The notes under the pieces: model-generated
Database searches by the model: none
The model's input: the letters and a program-made list of their open reading frames with translations, nothing else
What the model was told of the DNA's origin: nothing
Position numbers and translations under genes: made by a program
NCBI GenBank assembly: GCA_946902875.1
Contig: OX336345.1
Location: 69,501 to 133,500 of the forward strand
From: Nematopogon swammerdamellus
Lineage: Eukaryota; Arthropoda; Insecta; Lepidoptera; Adelidae
Reading direction: 5' to 3'
Length of the DNA stretch: 64,000 nt
Shown: piece by piece, positions 21,810-34,002 of the stretch
Layout of the letters: every line of letters begins with the position of its first letter
How positions within the stretch are numbered: position 1 is the first letter of the stretch

Positions 21810-22131
21810 TTATTCTTCCGGATTTTTTCGGAGTCGTCGGCGATTGTACTCGCCGGTCTGCCACCCGTCCTCGCTCGAGTGCCTCCCAAGATAGAAGACG
21901 GGCCCACCGATCAGTCTTGAGTTACATAATATTATTGTCTTCACTGTCCGGAGGTAGATTTCCACTCAGAAATTTGGTCATTATTTTTGTGGTTTCAATT
22001 GCAGCCTGTTGTTGGAGTATTTCTAATTTTATACCAGCGTCTAAATTTTTTATGTGTTTCTCTGTTGATTTATTTATAATTCCTGTAGTGCCTATAACTA
22101 TTGGGACGATTTCGACTCTTGTATTCCACAA
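21810..22131 (-). pseudogene. Retroelement C-terminal fragment (VEIVPIVIG type)
   Basis: The minus-strand frame reads MWNTRVEIVPIVIGTTGI, NLDAGIKLEILQQQAAIETT and FLSGNLPPD. Sequences of the form WN.KVEIVPIVIGA.G with a downstream LQ.AAI are found at the ends of some invertebrate and vertebrate retroelement polymerases. The class cannot be named from this piece. An AT-rich tract follows. Confidence 0.45.
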
Positions 22132-22146
22132 TCTTTGGACCTATAT

Positions 22147-22154
22147 ATTGTATA

Positions 22155-22190
<36 letters not shown>
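22147..22190. repeat. (TA)n microsatellite
   Basis: A run of alternating T and A of about 35-40 bp, with single interruptions. Confidence 0.85.
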
Positions 22191-22191
<1 letters not shown>

Positions 22192-22489
22192 TTCTCCATT
22201 TATTTGTATTTGTGTTTTATTATCTGTTTAAATTATATGTCTATATTTTATCATCATCCATTTATTTCTTCTCTGCCACTCCACACTTTTTCATAATAAC
22301 CCAATGGTTGGCTGGGGGAGAACGCCTACGGTGTTAAGCTGTACCTTTTGCAAAAAATTCACAGATCCCGTGCAACCACGACTTGAAGGGACATTGAAAA
22401 TGAACCTAGCTATAGATTATCCGCTACGAATAAATGATTCAAAAAAAACGTTTGTAATATAAAAAATAAATTGTAATATTTTTACGGCA

Positions 22490-23240
22490 TCTTGTAGCCC
22501 TTCGAATTCCACCGTCTTTTGAGCCCTGGTGGGCCCTCGTACCTCGAACCTGCGACGCCATAGGTTGTAGAGGTACCTAGGCGGCGCGCGCCGCCTAGGT
22601 ACCTCTATAACCTAAGGCGTCGTACCATCTAAGCCCTTAGAATTCCGCGTCTTTTGAGTCCTAATATATCCTCGTATCTCAAACCTGCGAACTGAACGCA
22701 TTCAACTGAACGCGTAATTTATCGGTCGAAAATTTTAAATTTTTTTCGGTTTCCAAAAAAAACATTTTTTCAAACCAAATTTTTTTTTCAAAACCAACTT
22801 TTTTAAAATATTTTTACATCATCTTAAATCCGTTTGAATTCCGCTTCTTTTGAGCTCTCATACGTCCTCGTGGCCGCACGCGAGCCGCCCGCCGCGTGAT
22901 ATCGCACCTCGCGCCGCGCAAAACTCGCGGCTAAGGGCACCTCTACAGCCTCAACCGTCACCAATATCGAAAAAAGTGTAATGATATAAAATGTTCCCCG
23001 TCTCAATATCTCTAGACATGTCTCTCAGTTTTTCGATTTTCGACCTCGTTCAGGAGATATCGAAGATATTCCGAGGGAAGGTGTTAAAAATGAAGGTTTT
23101 TTTTTGGTTTTTTTTCAATTTTCGAAAAAAGTTTTCGACTTTTCCAAAAATTTTCAGCACCTGAAAGCCATTGAAATTCTGCGTCTTTTGAGCCCTCATA
23201 CGTCCTCGTGGCCCTAAACCACTATATACCACGGGGCAAA
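22490..23240. repeat. Four diverged copies of a cttttgagccct motif, with a near-perfect palindrome
   Basis: Copies of gaattccgcgtcttttgag followed by a ctcatacgtcctcgt-like segment occur at about 22503, 22650, 22838 and 23180, spaced irregularly. Between the first two, 22562-22613 is a palindrome of about 52 bp (ggttgtagaggtacctaggc, then its complement) centred on gcgcgcgc. Surrounding sequence is rich in A/T homopolymers. No gene is seen from 22200 to 23790. Confidence 0.6.
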
Positions 23241-23796
23241 CACACTTTCAGCGAAAATGGGGCCCTACCGGAGCGATCGAAAAAACATTTTCAATGTTGA
23301 AAAATTTTCAAGTGCAATAAATATTATTTGATTTGATTTGATTTTTTTTCGAAATTTTGTTAACTTTTTACAAAGGAAAAAATTTTACTCCCAAGATTCG
23401 TTGAAAAGTGCCTTCATATAATTTGTCCACTCCCGCCCACATGACTTTTATTTACAGGAAAGGCATCAATGAGCTAATATTAAGTTAGCCAAACTGTTTG
23501 GATAATATCCAACAATATGTTTTTTTTATTGATTTTTCTATACAGAACAGCTATTTCATATATATAACAAACCTAATATAAAAGGATTTCCAATTACTAC
23601 CACTGGACATTGGTGCTTTCGGAAAGCGATGTGACAAGGCAGTTAATAATTGAAACTCTGAATTGCACTCTACTAAACCATACTGCGACTAAATAATCAT
23701 GGCCATGGCGATACTCGAAGGCTTGTATGACTCCAGGCTTATTAAAAAGTATGTACACTACAGCTGATGCACGCACAGCCAGGTTAAGAAGGATCA

Positions 23797-23953
23797 AGAT
23801 GATTTAATTCTAGAAAGGCAATATAAAGCATATCGCATTAAGTTGAATGAGGCCACTGTAACGTTTAGAAGAATGTATTTTGTCAACAAGTTCGTAGAAC
23901 ATAAGAATTACCCAAAAAAAGTCTGGGAAGTAATGAAAGAGCTGCTCACATAA
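23797..23953 (+). pseudogene. Possible LINE linker-region fragment
   Basis: The + frame reads LERQYKAYRIKLNEATVTF, MYFVNKFVEHKNYPKKVWEV. This resembles the segment between endonuclease and reverse transcriptase in Jockey-type LINEs. It is short and unsupported by neighbours. Confidence 0.35.
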
Positions 23954-24079
23954 ACCAATCTCATGACAGCTTAATCATTCTCGACCGTAACTTGACTCTT
24001 CTTTACCACTGTTTGAGAGAACTTAGCTAAGGTCACATTAAAATATCTTAATACCACGGAAGAGCACTTAGCCAACTCG

Positions 24080-24670
24080 ATAAGGACACCTTTTTAACCG
24101 ACTTCCAAAAAAGGAGGAGGTTCTCAATTCGACTGTATGTTTTGTTTTTTTTTTTTGTATGTTTGTTACGCGATTTCTCTGTCAATTGAGGGCCGATTTA
24201 GAAAATTCTTTTTTTGAAGTGAAAACTTCTTTAGCGGCGCTTGGGTAAAAAAATTTCAACTTGCGTCATCGCGTCCTCGTCAGTCTTGAAAAGCGAAATG
24301 TAACCTTAAGTCATTGCATTAAGGGTTAAGTTACAGAGGCACGGGATCAATTCTGTTCGTAACACCGCGACAGCGACATTATTATTTAAAATGTAACCTT
24401 AAGTCATTGCAATAAGGGTTAAGTTACGATTGGCACGGGATCTGCCGGCACTCCCGGTTTCGATTGTAGGGTTTCGTTTCGTAACACGTTTATGTCTGTC
24501 CATTCTACTAAGTTCTGCAAAATGAATTGTAGGGTTCCGTAACAAATGCATGTCTGTCCGTTCTACTAAATTTAACATTTATTTCAAAATGAATGTAGGG
24601 TTCCGTAACAAATGCATGTCTGTCCGTTCTACTAAATTTTACAATTTTCAACCAAGGTCCTCCGACGGTT
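24080..24670. repeat. Interspersed lepidopteran-type repeat pieces
   Basis: 24096-24210 carries aaccgacttccaaaaaagga followed by ttctcaattcgactgtatgt and acgcgatttctctgtc. Variants are at about 33892-33985 and 35220-35275. 24298-24340 and 24391-24430 are direct repeats of gtaaccttaagtcattgca. 24470-24660 has two to three monomers with gggttccgtaac and catgtctgtccgttctac, repeated at 28385-28590 and 32917-33020. Confidence 0.6.
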
Positions 24671-24671
24671 A

Positions 24672-25263
24672 AGGAAGGTGTGGATCAAGCTTGCGATGGC
24701 TTCACCGAACACCGGGCCCATCGGCAGTAGAGGAGGGTATTAATCGAGGCCGGGACTAGCGAGTGGCCACTCTAAATTTCCCGCGCATGCTTCACGTTTC
24801 GGCTCGCTTCAAGCCCTCGTCAGCTAGTCTGCGTTGACTAGGACGCGGGGAAACACCAGTCCTGCTCTCGACCTCCCTCTCTCTACCTATCCATATTCTG
24901 TAGGATGCTTCCAGTGACGTTTACGAAGCTCTCTCCATATATGAGCTTAGCGTCGATCTTGGCAGCCCTAGATTCTTGGAGAGACTGTGGACGAATTCGC
25001 TGGTAGTCCTCTTGCTCCGACTTCCACAGCGAAGAGATCAGTCTTGAATCTGTTTCTCACAATCCGTTTCTCACAATCCGGTCTACTAGGTTGCAGTACT
25101 TGTTAGGTTTGATGTTGTGGTCCTTCGGTATGTTGCTTTCCCATGGAACTGTAAGTTCAACAAGTACTACATATGCTTTGTCGCTTTTGTGAATATGAGT
25201 ATATCCGGTCTTAATATTGTGGTACAGATTTCAGAAGGCATCTGGTCATGCTTCTCATGTGCC
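24672..25263 (-). mobile_element. R2-like LINE fragment A
   Basis: A 3'-end fragment of the R2-like family begins with the family 3' end and stops in the endonuclease region (about residue -140 from the end). It contains small internal changes, including a duplicated gtttctcacaatcc segment near 25055. At 25260-25308 a further short piece of family 3' sequence is attached, then copy B begins. Confidence 0.8.
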
Positions 25264-25308
25264 CATCGGCAGTAGAGGAGGGTGTTAATCGAGGCGGGGA
25301 CTAGCGAA

Positions 25309-25955
25309 GGTGTGGATCTAAGCTTACGATGGCTTCACCGAACATATCCGGGCCCATCGGCAGTAGAGGAGGGTATTAATCGAGGCCGGGACTAGCGAGT
25401 GGCCACTCTAAATTTCCCGCGCATGCTTCACGTTTCGGCTCGCTTCAAGCCCTCGTCAGCTAGTCTGCGTTGACTAGGACGCGGGGAAACACCAGTTCCG
25501 CTCTCGACCTCCCTCTCTCTACCTATCCATATTCTGTAGGATGCTTCCAGTGACGTTTTCGAAGCTCTCTCCATGTATGAGCTTAGCGTCGGTCTTGGCA
25601 GCCCTAGATTGAAGAGCCTGTCTTGTCCGTTTCTCACAATCCGGTCTACTAAGTTGCAGTACTTGTTAAGTTTGATGTTGTGGTCCTTCGGTATGTTGCT
25701 TTCCCATGAAACCGTAAGTTCAACAAGTACTACATGTTTTGTCGCTTTTGAGAATATGAGTATATCCGGTCTTAATGCTGTGGTACAGATTTCCGAAGGC
25801 ATCTGGTAATGCTTCTCATGTGTGTCCATCAACAATTCCCAATCCTTGCTGCTCCCAAAATTGAAGAAGGTTTAGTCCTATCTTTGGGCAGCTTTTTGGC
25901 TCCAGGTTTCATAAAGTTGACCTTCTGGAAGCCGCTACTGGTTTGCCCTTTCCTT
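25309..25955 (-). mobile_element. R2-like LINE fragment B
   Basis: Same family and orientation as fragment A. The endonuclease reading is interrupted by a deletion around 25610-25630. It ends abruptly in the region between zinc knuckle and endonuclease, against the 3' end of copy C. Confidence 0.8.
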
Positions 25956-25965
25956 TTGAAGGTGT

Positions 25966-28360
25966 GGACCTGAGCTTGCGATGTCTTCACCGAACATATC
26001 CGGGCCCATCGGCAGTAGAGGAGGGCGTTAATCGAGGTCGGGACTAGCGAGTGGCCACTCTAAATTTCCCGCGCATGCTTCACGTTTCGGCTCGCGTCAA
26101 GCCCTCGTCAGCTAGTCTGCGTTGACTAGGACGCGGGGAAACCACCAGTCCCGCTCTCGACCTCCCTCTCTCTACCTATCCATATTCTGTAGGATGCTTC
26201 CAGTGACGTTTTCGAAGCTCTCTCCATATATGAGCTTAGCGTCGATCTTGGGAGCCCTAGATTCTTGAAGAGACTGTAGAGCGACTTCGCTGGTAGTCCC
26301 CTTGCTCCGACTTCCACAGCGAAGAGATCAGTCTTGAATCCGTTTCTCACAATCCGGTCTACTAGGTTGCAGTACCTGTTAAGTTTGATGTTGTGGTCCT
26401 TCGGTATGTTACTTTCCCATGGAACTGTAAGTTCAACAAGTACTACATGCTTTGTCGCTTTTGAGAATATGAGTATATCCGGTCTTAATGCTGTGGTACA
26501 GATTTCCGAAGGCATTTGGTAATGCTTCTCATGTGTGTCCATCAACAATTCCCAATCCTTTGCTGCTCCCAAAATTGAAGAAGGTTTAGTCCTATCTTTG
26601 GGCAGCTTATTGGCTCCAGGTTTCACTAAGTTGACCTTCTGGAAGCCGCTACTGGTTTGCCCTTTCCTGGTCCGTGCAATTGACAGGTTGATGGCCTCTC
26701 TGATGATTTGGAGGACTTTATCATGACGGTAGGAATACTGGCCTCGCTCAAGTAGTATTTTGCATCCGCATAACAAATGTTTGGCCGTGCCTACGAACTC
26801 CTTACATGACGGGCATAGTTTATTTGTAGATTTCCCCCATCTAACTAGGTTACTCGGGTCGGGGAGAGTAAGCTGGAATGCATTTAAGTAGAACTTAAGC
26901 AGCTCAGGGGACCAGTTGTATATTATGGATTTCCACTGTTAGTCAATCACTGTTAGCCAATCATTCTGCATTTCTAGGTTTAAGGCGTGAAGTTTGAAGC
27001 CTTGTTCCATGTCCTCCTGAGCAAAACCTTTCAGTATTTCTTTATCAGACTTTGCTGTTTCTATGCCCAATCCAGATCTATTGGTGCGTGTACCAACTTG
27101 GAATGATTTGTAGAAGTCGAGTCTCGATTCCAGTTCATCTGATAGTGATGTGTTGGGTAAGGCTTGAATAGCGCTATCATTGGAGTCTTTGAGTATACAT
27201 CGTTTGGCTATTCTCGCCTTTTGATAAAATATCGACGGTTTCTTAATGTTCAGTCCAAAGTTATTGTGAGATCTGTATAGCGTTGACGAGTCAGCCGGGT
27301 GAGCCAGTCCAAACCATGATTTCAGGAATCTGGTCACATACGAGTCTAATTTAGTCAGGTTTTGCTTTGTGAAGTCGTAGACGAGAAATGGCCATGAAAG
27401 TTTTGATGTCAGGTAGTTATCGTAAATCCATGCCTTTTGTGTACCCAGGAGGGGAAGATTGTCAGTTTGGCGGAGGCTCTCTTCGAAAAGTTGGACAATA
27501 TCATCAGTAGGATGCTCCTTTCCTCTGCTGGTGATCCTTTTGCCCAAGAATTTAAAAGGAGCTTCATCAGCCACGGTTGCGATTGGTTTTCCGGCTACTG
27601 TCAAACCTGGATTGCTCGAGGTAAACTTTGAACCTTTCCTGGTTAAGCTCAAACAGTAGCACTTCGCTGGTTTTATCTTCATCCCTTTGGTCCATTCACA
27701 ATAGTCATCCACCACCTTAAGAAGCGACTGATTTTGTTTTGGATTGCGGGTTAACAGCGTAATATCATCCGCAAATGCCAGGATGGCCGCCATATATGTT
27801 TCTCCATATTTGAACCTGTATCCCCATTTCTTTTCTTTTACGACAAGCGTATCAATTAGAATGTTGATAACAATGTTAAATGTGACAGGAGAGAGGCAGC
27901 AACCCTGGAAAAGTCCTATGCCGTAACGAATTTCCGGTGTCTTCTCCGTTTCGCCTTTTACTTGTATTACAAAGGAAAGTTTTTTGTAGTAGGAGGCTAT
28001 TATATTACAGATCAGAGGTGGCACATTATACCACTCTAGCGCCTTTAATAGTAACTCATGGCGCACCGAACCGAAGGCGTTTTCAAAGTCTAACCACGTG
28101 GCAGTTAATTGTCTCTCATTCTTCCTTGCATCTCTAAGACATTCAGTCAGCAAAGAATTATGTTCGAGGCACCCTGCAACTCTTGGGAGAAAACCTTTTT
28201 GGTACTTCTTCGGTAAGTAGTCGTTGGTACACATGTGTTTGAGTAGTCTGGCCTGTATAATGGAGAAGAATATTTTCGAAATTGTGTTCGTAAGGGCTAT
28301 AGGTCTAATATCCTTGGGATCAGTAACTTCTTTCTTTTTTGGTAGAAGAACAAACGTATA
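25966..28360 (-). mobile_element. R2/NeSL-like LINE copy C, longest copy in the window
   Basis: A 2.4-kb copy reaches back to the start of the reverse transcriptase. It has the family 3' end at 25966 and 5' truncation at about 28350, where a tandem gggttccgtaac repeat begins. It is the best copy for defining the polymerase and shows by comparison where the others are truncated. Confidence 0.85.
26126..28350 (-). pseudogene. R2/NeSL-like polymerase with REL endonuclease (one internal break)
   Basis: The upstream frame holds reverse transcriptase motifs in order: DPKDIRPIALTNTISKIFF, LPRVAGCLEHNSL, ATWLDFENAFGSVRHELL, YGIGLFQGCCLSPVTFN, and the active-site FADDITLL. The downstream frame holds the last zinc-knuckle residues and the endonuclease (RPDILIF, VLVELTVPWE). 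At about 26936 a ~30-bp segment seen in the other copies is replaced by a short repeat (ctgttagtcaatcactgtta), creating a stop. The element is therefore dead. Domain order is typical of restriction-like-endonuclease LINEs. Confidence 0.8.
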
Positions 28361-28376
28361 TAAAAGTAGGGTAGTA

Positions 28377-28600
28377 TTATAATAAAAGTAGGGTTCCGTA
28401 ACACGTTTATGTCTGTCCATTCTACTAAGTTCTGCAAAATGAATGTTGGGTTCTGTAACAAATGCATGTCTGTCCGATCTACTAAATTTAACATTTATTT
28501 CAAAATGAATGAAGGGTTCCGTGACAAATGCATGTCTGTCCGTTCTACTAAATTTTTCAATTTTCAACCAAGGTCCTCCGACGGTTATTTTATTTATTGA
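28377..28600. repeat. Tandem ~62-bp gggttccgtaac monomers
   Basis: Three monomers of the form gggttccgtaac...catgtctgtcc.ttctac end with accaaggtcctccgacggtt. The same block is at about 24470-24670 and, shorter, at 32917-33020. It borders the 5' end of R2-like copy C here and of another LINE at 32910. Confidence 0.6.
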
Positions 28601-29319
28601 TTTATTAAAATTCGTCGGTAACACACAAACAGGCATGACGATCCTATTAGCACTAGTACACGTACAATACAAACATTGCAAATTACATATTAGCAAAATA
28701 ATAAAAATATAAGTAATTGTTTTTTTTTAAATGAAATTGAATAATAAAACTAAAGAAAAATAAAAACATCAAAACAATAGTCAATTGATATACCTATATA
28801 AAAATTACTAGTCAAAATGTTAAATAAGCTAAATGTGAATTGCATAATAAGAATAACTATTACAATTTAGGATAAAATTAACAATGAAATTGAATAATAA
28901 AACAATGTAAATGTAAATGTAAAATCAGATAAATGCAAATTGCACAATTAAGATAAATGATTACAAATTAAGATTTACATTTAACAATGAAATTGAATAA
29001 ATTAATTAAAACATAAAAAAAAATTTTTAATTTTTTTTTTTAAATCTGTAAAATATATTGTCTTTGTTAAATGTGATAGGTAGTTTTACATTCAAATTGA
29101 AAGCATATTAAATAAAATCTAATGTTCACAAAGTCAAATTCAATAAAAGATACACCATAGCATTGATAGCACAATAAACATAACATAAAAATGCAAGGTA
29201 AATTATAAATTATGAAAATAAAACATTACTCATTAGAAACACATAAATTAGTTACCTATCAACTAAAAATAGTATGCACATGACATAACATAACACACAC
29301 AACTATTTACACTCTGAGA
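28601..29319. other. AT-rich stretch, probably LINE 3' untranslated region
   Basis: Low-complexity A/T-rich sequence with repeated gaaattgaataataaaac and ataaatg-type words lies directly downstream of the C-terminus of the minus-strand LINE at 29320. No host gene is seen. Confidence 0.4.
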
Positions 29320-29377
29320 AAAATTCATCAAATGTATAAAATGGCCTTTCTACTAGAAATTTCTTGAGTCCATTTTT

Positions 29378-30064
29378 AGGGTTCCGTAGTCAACAAGGAA
29401 CCCTTATAGTTTCGCCATGTCCGTCCGTCTGTCCGTCTGTCCGTCCGTCTGTCTGTCCGCGGCTTAGCTCAGAGACCCTTAGTACTAGAAAGTTATAAGT
29501 TGGTATGGGTATACATATTAATAACGCCGACAAAGTGGTAAAATAAAAATTTTGAAATAATTTGTTTTTAGGGTACCTCCCCTACACGTAAAGTGGGGGT
29601 GAATTTTTTTTTTCAGGTCTACCCCATCGTGTGCGGTGTCGTTGGATAGGTCTTTAGAAAATATTGCGGGTTTGGGAAAAACATTTTTCGATTTAGGGAT
29701 CCGTTTGCGAATTATTAAGCTTTTAAGTGCTAATTTTTGTTAGAGTCAAGTGTCCCCCCCCCCTCTGCCAGCTAAACGGTTGTTATTAGATATGTGAAAA
29801 AATTCACAGCAGTAGCACATATATCGAAATTAAAAGGAAAACTATCACAGCTAAGTAGGCTGTACAGGTTGACGAGTAATAGTCGACGAACTTATAAAAT
29901 GTACGGACGACAGCCATCATTTCACTGTTGAAGAACTTTTTCAAATTAACATTCATTTATTTCCCTTACAGAATTATACAAATAATGGAATAATTTATTT
30001 TGATAGGGTTCCGCACCTACGGAACCCTACACTGCGCGTGGCCCGACACGCACTTGGCCGGTTT
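29378..30064. mobile_element. Non-autonomous gggttccgta...cttggccggttt element
   Basis: It starts agggttccgtagtcaacaag with a ccgtccgtctgtccgtctg run and ends ggaaccctacactgcgcgtg .. gcacttggccggttt. Sequences with these two ends are very common in lepidopteran genomes. There is no coding capacity. It lies cleanly inside a LINE reading frame, so the ends seen here are probably real. Confidence 0.65.
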
Positions 30065-30464
30065 ATTAAATTCACTCTTTGATTGAAAATCCTTTATATA
30101 CTCAGGCAATGCATTAAAAATTAGTATGGACATATATTCATTGCCCTTTTTCATCAAAGTTAATCTTACTTTAGGTAATGTAAGTTTTCTCCTATCTCTT
30201 AGTCCATAACGATTTTGCTGAGTGCCTTGCTTTTCAAAATTATCAATCTGATTGTAGGTATCTAGGCTCACAATGTAAATATATAAGTTTATTACAGTTA
30301 GTATTTCTAATTGTTTAAAAATAGGTCTACATGTATCATCCCATTTTGATCCCGTAATAATGCGAATAGCCTTTTTTTGTAATATTTTATTTACTTCTTG
30401 GCATGTACCCCATACCTCAAGGCCATATCTTAGAATCACTTCAATATATGCGAAATATACAAGT

Positions 30465-32744
30465 GAGACGAAAAATTAACAGATTTGCAAAATACTATAA
30501 TAAACTGACTAGGTATTGTTTATTTCAACGGTCCGTTGAGTTGGGAATCTACATCTAAAAGAAAGTAACGAGTTGACATGTATGTGCGTTGTGCTGGCAT
30601 GAAACATCAAATTATTTATCGATAGGTTGCCTAACTGAACTAAATTCACCTAATGTTTGCAATTAAAAAAACGTTGGCTAAAAACTTGGTGTTAGACAAA
30701 CACAATATAAAATATAATAAAAACTAACCAACGACCCTGCGGTTCTAGTCCACATGAGTACAATAAAACCTTCACAAACACTGGTGTGGGTAATTTCATT
30801 ACCTATAAGTGAAAAAATAAATTATTTTTCTGCAACCTATTATCCAATATGAAAAAATATGATGGACGTGGAGACTACCTCTCAGGTTTGGAGGTATCTA
30901 CTAAATTTAAAAAAATTACACAACACAAGAACGCACAATACAAAACAAATGAAAATTTTAGCTCGCTCGTCACACATTAAGCTTATAAGGTAGGATATAG
31001 CTCCTTATAGCTTGATAAAACCCCAAAAAAGCCTAACAATTTACCCAAAAACCCGCCGAAGAACTAGGGATACTGCACAAATTGCACAAAAAAAACTTCA
31101 AGTTATAATAAAAAAAAATTTTGCACAAATAAAAAAAATAAACTACTTCCCTAGCCACAGTACCGATTACAAAGATAGATGAAGTCTATACTTTGAATAT
31201 GTTCGGGCGTTGCTAGCCAACTACTGTGTGATAATGTAGGTACTCAAGAATTAAGCCTACCTACTGCTCAAGTAATTCTTTACCGGTAGGCGCCACTGAG
31301 ACGAAAAAGGGGACTTAAATAATAAATAAAGTTATCATTTATTCCTTGTAATACAAGATTGTTATATAAAAAGACAGGGTGTGAGTTATCAGAATCACTT
31401 GAGCATCGTAGGGGTGACGACCGAGCTAATCGATTAGAGCTACAAATCTGTCCGAGAACTTAGCTTCGGAGGAGGAGACGAAGGTCTTCGCAGGGAGGCC
31501 GACCGATGCCTCCGACGCGTCGCTCGTTCCCCACCCTCTTCACAATGTTCTGCTTCGGAACAGCCGGACGAGGAGTAGAGCCCAGGTGGCTCGTACCGGC
31601 TATGCCGGCTATGCCATCGCCCGTGGACGATGCAGGCGTCCTCGGACGGAGAACGTAGAAGCGTAGAAACGTAGAAGCGTGGAAGTCTACGTGTAAACGT
31701 AGAAGCTGCACACACACACACAAACACACCCACATTACATAATGCACACATATCAAGGTGCCCTGTGGATGGGAAGAGAGAAAATACACAGATGGGCGTT
31801 ATACGTTTTGTGCGTGAAGCGCAACGACAACCGCTAGGCCGGCGGTGTCTCACAAGCGACAGGCAAGGCAGAGCTGGAGAGATTGTAATGTTACCCGTAA
31901 CCCTGGCTGTGGGGACTCCTGTCTCAACGCTGAGATGTACGGCTGCAGGCGTCCGTGAGGGAGTGCTCGGCGACGCGTGACCGACGGCGGTGGTGCAACG
32001 CCGCGGCTCGTTGACAGTGGCACGGTCGCGAGGAAGACTAGTGAGACTCACGGCGGCAGATCGAGCGCGTTATATTTTAGCTTGTAGCGGAGAATTATTT
32101 AAAAGAAGTGAAGTCTTGGTTGACTGAGTTCCGCTTTTATAGGTGACAGCGCGCGTTGGTGGTGTGGCTGCGGAATGAAGTCGGCTAGCACGCAATGACG
32201 CGCACTGTATGTGGTTACCTGAATCCAAGTGGCTGAAGGCCTGTAACACCATTTGTTGATAATAATGGACCTCTACTAGGGGTCCTCCGATGATGTCTGA
32301 ATTAATAAGTAAGATAAATACGACCGAGGCGAATGTGAATTCCCGTCTATTTGGGATATATTTTAACCGCCTGGCAACCCATTAGTCAACACCGCGATGT
32401 GCTGTGTTGCCAAATTCAGCAAACAGAAATTCCATACAGACGCTTGCGATCTTTTTCTTTACGTCAAACAATATATAATTTTAGTATGGGCTGACAGCGG
32501 AAAGAGATCGTGGAAATTCACGCTCGGTAAATGATGCAATAATGTGTGCTCGGTTACGTAGTGAGAGTGTAGTACGCCGAGATATGTGTGATTGAATTTT
32601 CAGAAATGTAGGTTGGCAGTAATAATATTGAATATAACGGACGTCTCACGTGTACCGTAGCCTTAGTACGGAGTACTGGCAATGTGTCTCTGACACTTCG
32701 GTAAACGCATTTCGACAGTCCGCTATTAAAATTCACTACGTGAC
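30465..32744. mobile_element. Unclassified 2.28-kb insertion with short target duplication
   Basis: The LINE frame resumes exactly across this block, and acaagt occurs on both sides (30459-30464, 32745-32750). I could find no clear long terminal repeats, inverted ends or conserved protein. It contains AT-rich sequence to about 31380, a GC-richer part (31420-32060) with a (CA)n-like run at about 31706-31730, and two divergent unexplained open frames. It may itself be composite. Confidence 0.45.
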
Positions 32745-32910
32745 ACAAGTTTCAATGTTTTTATTGTAGATGTTTTCTTAAGCGTTTTCAAAGCGTAGCA
32801 AGCACTTGCGAGTTTCTCGGAAACTCTATCAATTTGTATTTTCCAATTTAACTTGTTATCCACTTCTACTCCTAAAAATGTTACGCATTCTGTTTCATCT
32901 AATTTATAAT

Positions 32911-33700
32911 AAAAGTAGGGTTCCGTAACACGTTTATGTCTGTCCATTCTACTAAGTTCTGCAAAATGAATGTAGGGTTCCGTAACAAATGCATGTCTGT
33001 CCGTTCTACTAAATTTTACAGAATTTTTTTTTTATTATTTTTTTTTTCATAATTATTTTTTTTAATATATAATTTTTTTTTTCATTATTTTTATTTTTTA
33101 AATTTTTTTTAAATCTTTATAAATAAACTTAAAACTTAAACTTTTATTTTTTTTTAAGCAATGTTACGGTGTTTTCACTTCTGCCGGCACTCCCGGAGTG
33201 CACCTGAGGCTTTTGTTTGGTAGGTCATACTTCAGAGGTGGTCCCATTTCAATTTCATCGAAATTGATTGAGCGGTTTATGAAAAATCAACATAATATTA
33301 TGGTGTGTGGTTACCTTCAGCAAAACTTGTGATGTGGTCGTTTTCAGCAATTTTCAGTTTGATAAATTAGTATGGTGTGTGGTTACCTTCAGCAAAACTT
33401 TTGTGATGTGGACTTATTCAGCAATTTGCAGTCTGACACATATGGCGAATAATTCTGTACCACTTCAATCGATTTCGATTATTCAATTTAGATTATTCTT
33501 TTTTATGTAATATTACTAAAAAGAATGAAATAAAAATTTTTAAAATATAAAACTGACTACCAAAAAAAAAAAAAAAACTAGAACTAAAAAGTATTAAATA
33601 CCTAATATTTTGAAATTTTCTCTGTCCTATTGAAATACATGAATCGATATACTAGTGATACATATTCGGACCCTTGTTTCATGAATATTCTAAATTTGAA
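32911..33700. repeat. Interspersed and low-complexity repeats
   Basis: 32917-33020 has two gggttccgtaac monomers. 33030-33150 is a T-rich then A-rich low-complexity tract. 33300-33440 has two ~72-bp copies containing ggtgtgtggttaccttcagc. 33540-33600 contains an A run. No gene is seen. Confidence 0.5.
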
Positions 33701-34002
33701 ATTTTTCTTTTCCGACCGGCCAGATAATATCCGACCGGCCGGCTTAATATATTATGGTACGAGTACCATCGAGCTGGTCTGATGATGGAGACGGAAGGTG
33801 GCGATAGGAACTCATAAACTACACCTGATAAACCCATCGTGTTTGGGCTCGTTGCATTTGTCTTCACGAGCAATTTACTTAAGACCTAAGAGATTCTCAA
33901 TTCGACGGTATGTTTTCTTTTTTTGGATGTTTGTTACGCGATTACTCCGTCAATTGTGGGCCGATTTTGAAAATCCTTTTTTTTTGTTTGATAACCGTGA
34001 GT

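Larger units (their letters stand above)
29320..32910 (-). mobile_element. CR1/Jockey-type LINE C-terminal half, split in three by insertions
   Basis: Three minus-strand pieces read as one polymerase C-terminus: 32751-32910 (CVTFLGVEVDNKLNWKIQID), 30065-30458 (EVILRYGLEVWGT, KKAIRIITGSKWDD, IFNALPEYIKDF) and 29320-29377 (NGLKKFLVERPFYTFDEFF, then stop). The first junction is filled by a 2.28-kb insert (30465-32744) with acaagt on both sides, and the second by a gggttccgtag-type repeat (29378-30064). The catalytic part is absent. Confidence 0.75.

Noticed and set aside
31440..32051. 203-codon minus-strand frame
   Set aside because: No recognisable domain and lies in the unclassified insert at 30465-32744; overlapping frames are equally long in other registers.
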